From the NCBI RefSeq assembly GCF_024385575.1, contig NZ_JANFMV010000001.1, positions 1 through 64,000 on the forward strand: a stretch of 64,000 bases of DNA. The letters run 5' to 3'. This DNA comes from Rhizobium sp. NRK18 (lineage in GTDB: Bacteria; Pseudomonadota; Alphaproteobacteria; Rhizobiales; Rhizobiaceae). The position numbers were made by a program, and so were the translations under genes. A model generated the notes under the pieces. It was given only the letters and a program-made list of their open reading frames with translations, did not search any database and was not told the DNA's origin. This document shows positions 1 through 8,655 of this stretch, in pieces. Position 1 is the first letter of the stretch. The number at the start of each line of letters is the position of its first letter.

Positions 1-452
1 AGATCCCGCAAGCTTCGCCGCCCACGTTTCTCTTTCCTAATCATTATTCAATTGTCAAATAACTGACGCGAAACAGTGCGCGTCGACAATCCGTAACCTT
101 TTTCAAGGCTCCTGTTTCACTCGAAACCGGAAGGATCTTGTTGAACGAGTTCGTTGGTCGCCAGCAGCGCCCGCCGCCCTCGTCAGTGATTGCGCTTATA
201 GGCCCGGGTCTTTTTTCAGTCAACAGGAAAAGTGCAGGTTTATGACATTTTTTTAAAGGGCTGAATTTTCATGCAATTTGAATCCGGGCCGGGTTTTTAG
301 GCACAAGCCTCCGATTGCCCTTTCGCGCCCGATGGGACCGGCTCCCCAGAAGCCTCTCTATAGAGTGCGCGTTACGCCCGTTCTTGAAGGAGACGCCCTT
401 TCGCGCTATCGGGCCAAGACAGCCGCCGCAAAAAGGAGCTCGATCCGGCATC
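1..452. other. non-coding left edge and hrpB leader
   Basis: I see no convincing gene here. The first 300 bases are AT-richer than the rest, with short T-runs near 211-216 and 247-253. The open frames that cross it lack ribosome sites and run antisense to, or into, hrpB. The last part holds an AAAAGGAGC ribosome-binding sequence at 432-440 that serves the hrpB start at 453. Confidence 0.5.
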
Positions 453-2918
453 ATGGCGACATATCCCGTTTCACTGCCGCAGCTGCCCATCACCGAGGTC
501 CTCGACCAGATCGGCGACGCGCTCGCGAAGGGCAACAGGGCGATCCTGTCCGCGCCGCCCGGCGCCGGCAAGACGACGCTCGTGCCGCTTTCCCTTGTTA
601 ACGCGCCATGGCGGAACGGCGGAAAGATCATCGTGCTGGAGCCGCGGCGGCTGGCGACCCGTGCCGCGGCGCGACGCATGGCCTTTCTTCTCGGCGAAGA
701 GCCCGGGGGTCGGGTTGGTTACCGCATGCGGCTCGACAACAGGATCGGCCGTGACACGGTGATCGAAGTGGTGACCGAAGGCGTCTTCGCACGCATGATA
801 ATCGACGATCCCGAGCTTTCGGGTATCGCCGCCGTGCTGTTCGACGAATTTCACGAACGATCGCTCGACGCCGATTTCGGCCTGGCGCTGGCGCTTGACG
901 CTCAAGGGGCTCTTCGCGACGATCTGCGTCTCCTGGTGATGTCGGCGACGCTCGACGTCCAGCGGATTGCGGCACTGCTCGAAGGAGCGCCGGTGATCGA
1001 AAGCCAGGGGCGGAGTTTCCCGGTCGACGTGCGCTACCGGGCGCGCGCCGGCGACGAGCGGATCGAGGACGCCATGGCTTCGGCCATCTCGGAAGCGCAT
1101 GCGCAGGAGACGGGCTCGATCCTCGCCTTCCTGCCGGGCCAGGGCGAGATCCTCAGAACTGCCGAACGCCTCGAGGGCCGGTTTGACGCAAACACCCTTG
1201 TCATGCCGCTTTACGGCAATCTCGAGCAGAAGGATCAGGACGCGGCGATCCGACCGGCCCCCGCCGGAACCCGCAAGATCGTGCTGGCGACGTCGATTGC
1301 CGAAACGTCCATCACCATCGACGGTGTCAGGGTGGTGATCGACAGCGGGCTGCAGCGCCAGCCGGTTTTCGAGCCGGCCACCGGCATTACACGGCTCGAA
1401 ACGGTTCGGGTCTCGAAGGCATCGGCCGATCAGCGGGCCGGACGAGCGGGACGAACGGAACCCGGCGTCGCCATTCGTCTCTGGCACAGCGGCCAGACGG
1501 CGGCCCTCTCTCCCTTTTCCCCACCGCAGATTCTGGCCAGCGACCTTTCCTCCTTCGCGCTGGATCTGGCGGGATGGGGCGTCGAGGATCCCGGCACCCT
1601 TGCCTTCATCGATCCGCCGCCGGCGGCGGCACTGAAGGAAGCGCGCGGACTGCTGCAGCTCCTCGGCGCGCTCGACGAAAACAACCAGCTGACGGCGGCG
1701 GGTCGCACGATGCGCGAGCTGGCACTCCCGCCACGGCTGGCGGCGATGGTGATCGCGGCGGCCGCGGAAGGTCACGCCCTCGAGGCCTGCCAGATCGCGG
1801 TGCTGCTCGGCGAACAGGGGCTCGGCGGCAACAGCGTCGACATCGAAGACCGGCTGCGGCGGTTTCAAAACGATCGCGGGCCGCGTGCGATCAGCGCCTG
1901 CAAGCTCGCCGAACGGATGGCGCGACCGTTTGCGTCATCGGCGGGCGGACCGGTGACGCCCGGCGCACTTCTTTTGCATGCCTATCCCGACAGGGTGGCG
2001 CTGCAGCGGGGCGGACGCGGACGGTTCGTGCTCGCCAATGGACGCGGCGCCGAGCTGCCGGAGACCGACCGGCTCGCGGGCGCCTCGATGCTGGTGGTGG
2101 CCGACCTTACCGGCCGGGCCCAGAGCCCGCGCATCCTGGCCGCAGCCGAAGTGGAGCGCAAACAGATCGAGGCCGAATTCCCGGAGCTGATCCGGCGCGA
2201 GGACCAGTCGTTCTTCGATCCGGCAAGCCGGCAGGTCCGCGGTCGGCGGGTGACGCGGCTCGGAGCGATCATCCTGGAAGAGTCCCCGCTTGCGCGCCCG
2301 ACGGGCGAGGCCGCCGCGCGCGGCCTTGCAGACGGCGTGCGCCAGTTCGGTATTGCCGCCCTGCCCTTCGGCAAGGACGCGATGCAGATCAGGGACCGGA
2401 TTGCCTTCCTCAGACTGAGCGGCGACGAGAGCTTTCCTGCCATGGATGACGAGGCCCTGCTGGCGCGGCTTGACGATTGGTTCACCCCTTTCCAGTCAGG
2501 CGTCACCAGCTTCGACGGCATTTCCCCGGGCAATCTGGCGAAAGGCATCCTGTCGCTCGTGCCCTATGAGAAGAAGGGCGACCTCGACCGCCTGGTGCCG
2601 ACGCATTTTACCGCGCCGACGGGCCAGAGCCATCCGATCCGTTACGACGGCAAAGAGCCGGTGCTGTCGATCCGCGTGCAGGAGCTTTTCGGGCTGACGG
2701 CACATCCGACGATCGGCGGCGGCCGTATTCCGCTTCTGCTGGAGCTGCTGTCGCCGGCGCACCGGCTGATCCAGACGACGCGCGACCTGCCCGGATTCTG
2801 GGCCGGCTCTTGGCGGGACGTGCGCGCCGACATGCGCGGCCGCTACCCGAAGCATGTCTGGCCGGACAATCCGGCGGAGGCTTTGCCGACGACACGTGCG
2901 AAACCCCGTGCTAAGTGA
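453..2918 (+). CDS. hrpB: ATP-dependent RNA helicase HrpB
   Basis: DExH-box helicase of the HrpB family (821 aa, usual family size about 820). Walker A is PPGAGKTT near residues 35-42, the Walker B motif is DEFH at about 131-134 followed by ERSLD, motif III is SAT at about 164-166, and motif VI is QRAGRAGR near 330. DEFH in place of DEAH is normal for HrpB. The long C-terminal half fits the HrpB-specific C-terminal domains. The open frame extends upstream to 315, but GGAG at 435-438 lies 14 bases before the ATG at 453 and the protein from there has the family's usual beginning. Its RNA target is unknown in rhizobia. actS follows after 6 bases, so the two may be cotranscribed. Confidence 0.9.
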   Translation: MATYPVSLPQLPITEVLDQIGDALAKGNRAILSAPPGAGKTTLVPLSLVNAPWRNGGKIIVLEPRRLATRAAARRMAFLLGEEPGGRVGYRMRLDNRIGRDTVIEVVTEGVFARMIIDDPELSGIAAVLFDEFHERSLDADFGLALALDAQGALRDDLRLLVMSATLDVQRIAALLEGAPVIESQGRSFPVDVRYRARAGDERIEDAMASAISEAHAQETGSILAFLPGQGEILRTAERLEGRFDANTLVMPLYGNLEQKDQDAAIRPAPAGTRKIVLATSIAETSITIDGVRVVIDSGLQRQPVFEPATGITRLETVRVSKASADQRAGRAGRTEPGVAIRLWHSGQTAALSPFSPPQILASDLSSFALDLAGWGVEDPGTLAFIDPPPAAALKEARGLLQLLGALDENNQLTAAGRTMRELALPPRLAAMVIAAAAEGHALEACQIAVLLGEQGLGGNSVDIEDRLRRFQNDRGPRAISACKLAERMARPFASSAGGPVTPGALLLHAYPDRVALQRGGRGRFVLANGRGAELPETDRLAGASMLVVADLTGRAQSPRILAAAEVERKQIEAEFPELIRREDQSFFDPASRQVRGRRVTRLGAIILEESPLARPTGEAAARGLADGVRQFGIAALPFGKDAMQIRDRIAFLRLSGDESFPAMDDEALLARLDDWFTPFQSGVTSFDGISPGNLAKGILSLVPYEKKGDLDRLVPTHFTAPTGQSHPIRYDGKEPVLSIRVQELFGLTAHPTIGGGRIPLLLELLSPAHRLIQTTRDLPGFWAGSWRDVRADMRGRYPKHVWPDNPAEALPTTRAKPRAK

Positions 2919-2924
2919 GACGAC

Positions 2925-4256
2925 ATGGCAGCAATCGAGACAGTGAGCGCGCTTTCCGACAAGGGCATGAAGCATTCAGACGATCATTCGAGCCGGCGTC
3001 TCCGCCTGCAGACGCTCATCCGGCTGAGATGGCTGGCGATCTGCGGCCAGGGTCTGACCGTCGCGCTGGTGTCGCTCGGCCTCGGCTTCGACATTCCGCT
3101 GGTGATGGCGGCGATCCTGATCGCCAGCCTCGCCGGGCTGAACATGTACTTGACCTTCTGGTTTCCGGCGGCGCACCGCCTGACGCCGCGTGCGACGCTG
3201 ATCGTTCTCAGCTTCGACCTCATCCAGCTTTCGGCTCTTCTCTTCATCACCGGCGGGCTCGCCAATCCCTTCGCGCCCCTGATCTGCGTGCCGGTGGTGA
3301 TCTCGTTTGCCTCCCAGCCGATCCGGTATTCGATGGCGCTGATCGTCATCGCGCTCATGGCGACGACCCTGCTCGCCTTTTCGCCTTTTTCGCTCCCGTG
3401 GATGCCGGGCGAGGAAATCGCACTGCATCCGGTGATGCAACTCGCCGTCTGGAGCGCCATCGCGACCATGATGGGCTTTGCGGCGTTCTATACACATCGT
3501 GTGTCGCGTGAAGCGATCGAACTCGCCGACGCGCTGACCGCCACCGAGCTGGTGCTGCAACGGCAGAAGCATCTTTCGCAGCTCGACGGGCTGGCCGCCG
3601 CCGCGGCACACGAACTCGGAACGCCGCTTGCGACCATTAGCGTCGTCGCCAAGGAAATGGAGCGCGGGCTCGCCAAGGACGATCCGCTGCGCGAAGACGT
3701 GATGCTGCTCAGAAGCCAGAGCGAGCGCTGCAGGGACATTCTTAGACGGCTGACGACGTTGTCGACCGAGGGCGACACGCACATGCGCAACCTGCCGCTC
3801 TCCTCGATGATCGAGGAGGTAATCGCCCCGCATCGCGACGCCGGCGTCGACATCGTTCTCGTGGAAAAGAGCGAGCGGGCCAAGGAGCCGACAGGAATAC
3901 GCAACGACGCTGTGACCTACGGGCTTGGCAATCTGGTGGAAAATGCGGTCGATTATGCGCAGAACGAGGTGACGATCACCGTTGAGCACGATGCGGCGCG
4001 CATCTCGATCACCATCGAGGACGACGGCGAAGGCTATCCGCCCGATATCCTGGCGCGCATCGGGGAGCCCTATGTGACGAGCCGCAACCGCGACGACATG
4101 GCCGGCGGCCTCGGCCTCGGCCTGTTCATCGCCAAGACGCTTCTTGAGCGGTCGGGGGCGAGCCTCAGGTTCGAAAACAAGGCCGAAGACGACCCGGGCG
4201 CCCGCATCATTGTCAGCTGGCCGCGCTACCTGATGGAAACGAAAGCGGCAATTTAA
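2925..4256 (+). CDS. actS: redox-sensing histidine kinase ActS (RegB/PrrB family)
   Basis: Membrane sensor kinase of the RegB/PrrB/ActS family (443 aa). The N-terminal part (about 33-190) has several hydrophobic segments with the family's quinone-associated motif GGLANPF at 110-116. The H-box AAAAHELGTPLAT places the phosphoacceptor at His229. Cys269 in SERCRDIL matches the redox-active cysteine of RegB. The ATP-binding domain follows, with NLVENAV, DDGEGY and GGLGLGLF. It should phosphorylate ActR, encoded 81 bases downstream. In related bacteria this pair controls respiration, carbon and nitrogen fixation and acid tolerance; that regulon is knowledge from relatives, not seen here. A hairpin lies immediately after the stop. 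The start could also be the ATG 14 codons further in. Confidence 0.9.
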   Translation: MAAIETVSALSDKGMKHSDDHSSRRLRLQTLIRLRWLAICGQGLTVALVSLGLGFDIPLVMAAILIASLAGLNMYLTFWFPAAHRLTPRATLIVLSFDLIQLSALLFITGGLANPFAPLICVPVVISFASQPIRYSMALIVIALMATTLLAFSPFSLPWMPGEEIALHPVMQLAVWSAIATMMGFAAFYTHRVSREAIELADALTATELVLQRQKHLSQLDGLAAAAAHELGTPLATISVVAKEMERGLAKDDPLREDVMLLRSQSERCRDILRRLTTLSTEGDTHMRNLPLSSMIEEVIAPHRDAGVDIVLVEKSERAKEPTGIRNDAVTYGLGNLVENAVDYAQNEVTITVEHDAARISITIEDDGEGYPPDILARIGEPYVTSRNRDDMAGGLGLGLFIAKTLLERSGASLRFENKAEDDPGARIIVSWPRYLMETKAAI

Positions 4257-4275
4257 CTTTACCGGCACGGTAAAG
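4257..4275 (+). promoter_or_regulatory. perfect dyad between actS and actR
   Basis: CTTTACCG (4257-4264) and CGGTAAAG (4268-4275) form an 8-bp perfect inverted repeat with a 3-base loop, starting one base after the actS stop codon. There is no T-tract behind it, so it is not a standard intrinsic terminator. It could be an operator, an attenuating or mRNA-stabilising hairpin. Confidence 0.5.
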
Positions 4276-4337
4276 ACACCATATAGACGTTCGAAATTGC
4301 CTACTTGTGGCACGCGACGTGAACAGGACCACAGGAC

Positions 4338-4934
4338 ATGAGTGAAAAAGACATGAGCCTACCCGCCGGAACCGACGTGGATCAGGACGCAAACGACAAT
4401 CCCATCGGCCCGGATGCCTCGCTGCTGATCGTCGATGACGACGGTCCCTTCGTTCGCCGTCTGGCGCGCGCCATGGAAACGCGGGGCTTCGCCGTCGAGA
4501 TGGCGGAAACGGTCTCGGAAGGCATTGCCAAGACCCGCGCCCATGCGCCGAAATATGCGGTCATCGACCTTCGCCTGAGCGACGGCAACGGGCTCGACGT
4601 GATCGAGGCGATCCGCAAGGAGCGCAACGACACCCGCATCATCGTGCTGACCGGCTACGGCAATATCGCGACGGCGGTGAATGCCGTGAAGCTTGGCGCT
4701 GTCGATTATCTTGCGAAGCCGGCGGACGCAGACGACGTCTACGCCGCGCTGACCCAGCGTCCGGGAGAGAAGGCGGAACTGCCGGAAAATCCGATGTCGG
4801 CCGATCGCGTGCGCTGGGAGCATATCCAGCGCGTTTACGAAATGTGTGAGCGCAACGTTTCGGAAACCGCCCGCCGGCTCAACATGCATCGCCGCACGCT
4901 GCAGAGAATCCTGGCCAAGCGCGCACCGAAATAA
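4338..4934 (+). CDS. actR: response regulator ActR (RegA/PrrA family)
   Basis: Two-domain response regulator (198 aa). The receiver domain has the acidic triplet DDD at 33-35, phosphoacceptor Asp77 in VIDLRLSDGNG, Thr105 and Lys127 in YLAKPAD. The C-terminal Fis-type helix-turn-helix (about 155-195, NVSETARRLNMHRRTLQRIL) is the near-invariant DNA-binding end of RegA/PrrA/ActR. AGGA sits 5 bases before the ATG. Its partner is ActS just upstream. The N-terminal 25 residues are a polar extension ahead of the receiver domain. Confidence 0.93.
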   Translation: MSEKDMSLPAGTDVDQDANDNPIGPDASLLIVDDDGPFVRRLARAMETRGFAVEMAETVSEGIAKTRAHAPKYAVIDLRLSDGNGLDVIEAIRKERNDTRIIVLTGYGNIATAVNAVKLGAVDYLAKPADADDVYAALTQRPGEKAELPENPMSADRVRWEHIQRVYEMCERNVSETARRLNMHRRTLQRILAKRAPK

Positions 4935-4936
4935 GG

Positions 4937-5425
4937 CTACTCGCCCGTCGGCGTCCTTGCCGCCGCCCACTCCGCCCGCATCAGCCTTTCGGCTGCCGTG
5001 CGGGAAAAGTTGAGGGTGATCGCCTTGCGCCGAGACGCAGCGAGGCGGTTTTCGGATGCCTCGCGCACGATGTGGGCGCCGTAGCCGTCCGACAGGATGA
5101 GACCGCAGGTTTCCGGAAAGATCTCAAGCGGCACGCCCTTATGCGTGGCGAAATAAAATGTGTCGCAATGGTCGAGATATTCCGGCCATTTGCGGTCGAC
5201 CCGAAAATCCTCGATCGAGGTCTTGATCTCGACGATGGTGATGTCGCCCTTGTCCGAGAGGCAGATGAGATCGGCACGCCGGCCGCCGGCAAGCGACAAC
5301 TCCGGAAGCACGGCCAGCCGCATCTCGTGCATCAGGATCTGCACCCCTTTGCGCACCAGCATCGCGCGGTCGGATTGACGGCCGTCGAGAAGCGGATTGT
5401 CGTTGTGGATGTCGAGTATCGCCAT
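4937..5425 (-). CDS. mmcB: MmcB family DNA repair protein
   Basis: Small protein (162 aa) of the MmcB family, first linked to mitomycin C resistance in Caulobacter. It shows a PD-(D/E)xK nuclease-like core: RRADLICLS followed by ITIVEIKTS, where Asp and Glu-x-Lys are the expected metal-binding and catalytic residues. It is convergent with actR, their stops being 2 bases apart, so it belongs to its own unit. In Caulobacter it is part of the SOS response; no LexA box was sought systematically here. A nuclease activity is inferred from the motif only. Confidence 0.8.
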   Translation of the reverse strand: MAILDIHNDNPLLDGRQSDRAMLVRKGVQILMHEMRLAVLPELSLAGGRRADLICLSDKGDITIVEIKTSIEDFRVDRKWPEYLDHCDTFYFATHKGVPLEIFPETCGLILSDGYGAHIVREASENRLAASRRKAITLNFSRTAAERLMRAEWAAARTPTGE

Positions 5426-5619
5426 GCGCTCACTTCACGTATACGTAATGTTGATTCTTTTGAAATTGTTGCAAAAATGCAATTCACTTTCAATTTGGGG
5501 GGCGCTACCAAGTTTAGCGCGTACGGTCGCTCGGAAAACTCGGTTTAACAGAAAATAAACCATACTCGACGATTTTGGCGAAGCCGTATCAACCAGATTC
5601 CTTACCAGACGAGACCCCC

Positions 5620-6279
5620 ATGCGCTTTCGCACCGCCCTGACCGCATTCGCACTGGCTGCTACCCTTGCCGCAGCCGGCTGCTCCACCACCTCCGAGACC
5701 GGTGGCTCGACGACCGAAACCTCCCAGATCTTCACCAATTCCTACGGCTCGATCACTGATTCCGGCTACACTCTGCCGGCAATCCCGATCTCCAAGGTCC
5801 CAGATCGCTTCCACCGCCAGATCGTCAGCTATAGCACCAGCGAGAAGCCGGGCACGATCATCGTCGATACGCCTTCGCGCTTCCTCTACTACGTGCTGCC
5901 CGGCGGCAAGGCAGTGCGCTACGGTATCGGCGTCGGCAAGCAGGGCTTCTCGTGGTCTGGCAACGCCTATGTCGCCTGGAAGCAGGAATGGCCGACCTGG
6001 CATCCGCCGAAGGAAATGGCCGTACGCAAGCCGGAAGTCGCCAAGTATGTCGAAGACGGCATGGGCCCCGGCCTGCGCAACCCGCTCGGCGCACGCGCGC
6101 TCTACCTGTTCAACGATCAGGGCCAGGATACGCTCTTCCGTCTGCACGGCACGCCGGAATGGAACTCCATCGGCAAGGCCGTTTCGTCGGGATGCATCCG
6201 CCTGATGAACCAGGACATCATCGACCTCTATTCGCGCGTCACGCCCGGCCGCAACACCAAGGTCATCGTGAAGCAGTAA
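5620..6279 (+). CDS. L,D-transpeptidase lipoprotein (YkuD/ErfK family)
   Basis: Exported 219-aa protein. The N-terminus is a lipoprotein signal with lipobox AAAG|C, lipidated Cys21. The YkuD catalytic domain spans about 78-218, with His176 (LHGTPEW) and nucleophile Cys192 in SSGCIRLMN. Such enzymes make 3-3 peptidoglycan cross-links or attach proteins to peptidoglycan, a major cross-link type in Rhizobiales. The frame opens at 5575, but only the ATG at 5620 gives a proper signal peptide. A strong bidirectional terminator follows at 6302-6337. Which L,D-transpeptidase subfamily it represents cannot be told from sequence alone. Confidence 0.88.
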   Translation: MRFRTALTAFALAATLAAAGCSTTSETGGSTTETSQIFTNSYGSITDSGYTLPAIPISKVPDRFHRQIVSYSTSEKPGTIIVDTPSRFLYYVLPGGKAVRYGIGVGKQGFSWSGNAYVAWKQEWPTWHPPKEMAVRKPEVAKYVEDGMGPGLRNPLGARALYLFNDQGQDTLFRLHGTPEWNSIGKAVSSGCIRLMNQDIIDLYSRVTPGRNTKVIVKQ

Positions 6280-6301
6280 CTTCGGCTTCAGCGCATAGGA
6301 A

Positions 6302-6337
6302 AAAGCCGCCGGTGAGGTTCCCTCCCGGCGGCTTTTC
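6302..6337. terminator. bidirectional intrinsic terminator
   Basis: AAAAGCCGCCGG (6302-6313) pairs with CCGGCGGCTTTT (6326-6337) across a 12-base loop. It lies between the convergent L,D-transpeptidase and malate synthase genes and has A/T runs on both flanks, so it can stop both transcripts. Confidence 0.85.
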
Positions 6338-6357
6338 TGTTTCGGATTTCGAAATCG

Positions 6358-8514
6358 TCAGGCGGCGTGGGCCTTCAACTCCAGGCGGCGGCGGTGGAGG
6401 ACCGGCTCGGTGTAGCCATTGGGCTGTTCCCGGCCCTTCAGGACCAGGTCGAGTGCCGCCTGAAAGGCGATCGAGCCGTCATAGTCCTTTGCCATCGGCA
6501 CATAGGCCGGATCGCCCGCATTCTGGCCGTCGACGACAACCGCCATGCGCTTCATGGTCTCGACGATCTGGGCTTCGGTGACGACGCCGTGATGCAGCCA
6601 GTTCGCCATATGCTGGGAGGAAATGCGCAGCGTCGCGCGGTCTTCCATTAGTCCGACATTGTTGATGTCCTGCACCTTGGAGCAGCCGACGCCCTGGTCG
6701 ACCCAGCGGACGACGTAGCCGAGAATGCCCTGCGCATTGTTGTCGAGTTCGGCCTGGATTTCCTCGGGCGTCCAGTTGGGACGGGAAGCGACCGGCACGG
6801 AGAGGATATCGGACAGCTTGGCGCGATCCCGGCCGGCAAGCTTCTTCTGCACGTCGGCGACATTGATCTTGTGATAATGGGTCGCATGCAGGGTCGCGGC
6901 GGTCGGTGACGGCACCCAGGCGGTGTTGGCGCCGGCCTTCGGATGGCCGATCTTCTGCTCGAGCATGGCGGCCATCAGATCCGGCATCGCCCACATGCCC
7001 TTGCCGATCTGTGCATGGCCGGACAGGCCGCATTCGAGGCCGATGTCGACGTTCCAGTTCTCGTAGGCCGAGATCCAGGCCGCTTGCTTCATGTCGCCCT
7101 TGCGGATCATCGGTCCGGCTTCCATCGAGGTATGGATCTCGTCGCCGGTGCGATCGAGGAAGCCGGTGTTGATGAAGACGACACGGGTCCTGGCGGCGCG
7201 GATGCACTCCTTGAGGTTGACCGTCGTGCGGCGCTCCTCGTCCATGATGCCCATCTTGATGGTGTCGCGGGCCATGCCGAGCGCGTCCTCGACGCGGGTG
7301 AAGATCTCGCAGGCGAAGGCGACCTCTTCCGGGCCATGCATCTTCGGCTTGACGACATACATCGAGCCTTCGCGGGAATTGGCGCGGCGGCCGTTCGGTC
7401 CGATGTCGTAAAGCGCGATCAGGGCGGTGATCATCGCGTCCATGATGCCTTCCGGCACTTCGTTGCCGTCCCTGTCGAGGATCGCCGGGTTTGTCATCAG
7501 GTGGCCGACATTGCGCACCAGCATCAGCGAACGGCCCTTGAGCGTCGCCTTCTGATGGTCCGGCGTCAGGTAGTCGAGATCGCCGTTCAGCTTGCGCGTG
7601 AAGGTCTTTCCACCCTTGGAAACCTCTTCCGTCAGGTCGCCGCGCATCAGCCCAAGCCAGTTGGCATAGACGGTGACCTTGTCCTCGGCATCGACGGCCG
7701 CGACCGAATCCTCGCAGTCCATGATCGTGGTGATCGCCGATTCCAGGCCGATGTCGGCGATCTGGGCCGGATCGTCCTTGCCGATCAGGCTGTCGGGATC
7801 GACGAAGACCAGGGTATGCAGGTTGTTGGTCTTGAAATAGAGGCGGTAAGCCGTCTCGCTCTCACGCTTGAAGCCGACATATTGAGCCGGGTCGGCGAGA
7901 CCGGTCTGCCCGGCCTTGCTGTCGACGATCAAGGCGCCGTTCTCGAATTCAAATCCGGTGACGTCCGCCCATTTGCCGGCGGCAAGCGGGAGGCTTTCAT
8001 CAAGGAGGCTCTTTGCCCAGGCAATGACACGCGCGCCGCGCTCGGCATCGTATCCTTTGCCCTTCGGCAGATCGCCGAGCGCATCCGTGCCGTAAAGGGC
8101 ATCGTAGAGCGAACCCCACCGGGCATTCGCGGCGTTCAGCGCGTAGCGGGCGTTCATGACCGGCACGACGAGCTGCGGGCCGGCGATCGACGCGATTTCA
8201 GGATCGACATTCTTCGTCTCGACCGAGAAGTCCGGGCCTTCCGGCAGGAGGTAACCGATGTCGCGAAGGAAGGCCTCGTAGGTGCCCATGTCCACCGGCG
8301 CGCCATTCTTGCGATACCAGTCGTCGATCTTTGCCTGCAGCTCGTCCCGCTTCTTCAGCAACGCCCTGTTCTTCGGCGCGAGATCATGGACGATCGACGA
8401 AAACGCGGAAAAGAAGTGCTCGGTATCGGCGCCGCTTCCCGGCAGCGCCTCGTCGACCAGAAAGTCATGGAGGGCTTTGTCGATCGACAGTCCGTTCTTT
8501 TCAATCCGGCTCAT
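6358..8514 (-). CDS. glcB: malate synthase G
   Basis: Malate synthase G (718 aa; E. coli GlcB 723) condenses glyoxylate and acetyl-CoA to malate. Two active-site regions are visible: [16 protein letters not shown], holding the catalytic arginine, and [15 protein letters not shown], holding the catalytic aspartate. The C-terminus [13 protein letters not shown] is also typical. The frame is open upstream to 8580, but the ATG at 8514 starts the family-typical MSRIEKNGL. No isocitrate lyase or glycolate oxidase gene is nearby. Upstream (8569-8637) lie two inverted repeats that could be regulatory. A long open frame on the opposite strand (6943-9453) is a GC-rich shadow of this gene and the P450. 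Confidence 0.95.
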   Translation of the reverse strand: MSRIEKNGLSIDKALHDFLVDEALPGSGADTEHFFSAFSSIVHDLAPKNRALLKKRDELQAKIDDWYRKNGAPVDMGTYEAFLRDIGYLLPEGPDFSVETKNVDPEIASIAGPQLVVPVMNARYALNAANARWGSLYDALYGTDALGDLPKGKGYDAERGARVIAWAKSLLDESLPLAAGKWADVTGFEFENGALIVDSKAGQTGLADPAQYVGFKRESETAYRLYFKTNNLHTLVFVDPDSLIGKDDPAQIADIGLESAITTIMDCEDSVAAVDAEDKVTVYANWLGLMRGDLTEEVSKGGKTFTRKLNGDLDYLTPDHQKATLKGRSLMLVRNVGHLMTNPAILDRDGNEVPEGIMDAMITALIALYDIGPNGRRANSREGSMYVVKPKMHGPEEVAFACEIFTRVEDALGMARDTIKMGIMDEERRTTVNLKECIRAARTRVVFINTGFLDRTGDEIHTSMEAGPMIRKGDMKQAAWISAYENWNVDIGLECGLSGHAQIGKGMWAMPDLMAAMLEQKIGHPKAGANTAWVPSPTAATLHATHYHKINVADVQKKLAGRDRAKLSDILSVPVASRPNWTPEEIQAELDNNAQGILGYVVRWVDQGVGCSKVQDINNVGLMEDRATLRISSQHMANWLHHGVVTEAQIVETMKRMAVVVDGQNAGDPAYVPMAKDYDGSIAFQAALDLVLKGREQPNGYTEPVLHRRRLELKAHAA

Positions 8515-8568
8515 GCGGTAATCTCCCAGCAGCGGCTTTGCACCAATTTTCGGTATTCTTGCGATAGT

Positions 8569-8637
8569 GCCAAATCGCACCGGAAAGACTCGATGTCAAT
8601 TTGGCGAAAATTCCAAGGATTTTTTCCATTTTGGAAT
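8569..8637. promoter_or_regulatory. two dyads between glcB and the P450 gene
   Basis: GCCAAAT (8569-8575) faces ATTTGGC (8599-8605), and ATTCCAA (8610-8616) faces TTGGAAT (8631-8637). The first straddles the region where a glcB promoter would lie. The second, read on the minus strand, is followed by TTTTC and may be a weak terminator for the P450 gene, whose stop is at 8656. Confidence 0.4.
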
Positions 8638-8655
8638 GAATGCCGTCTCCGGCCT

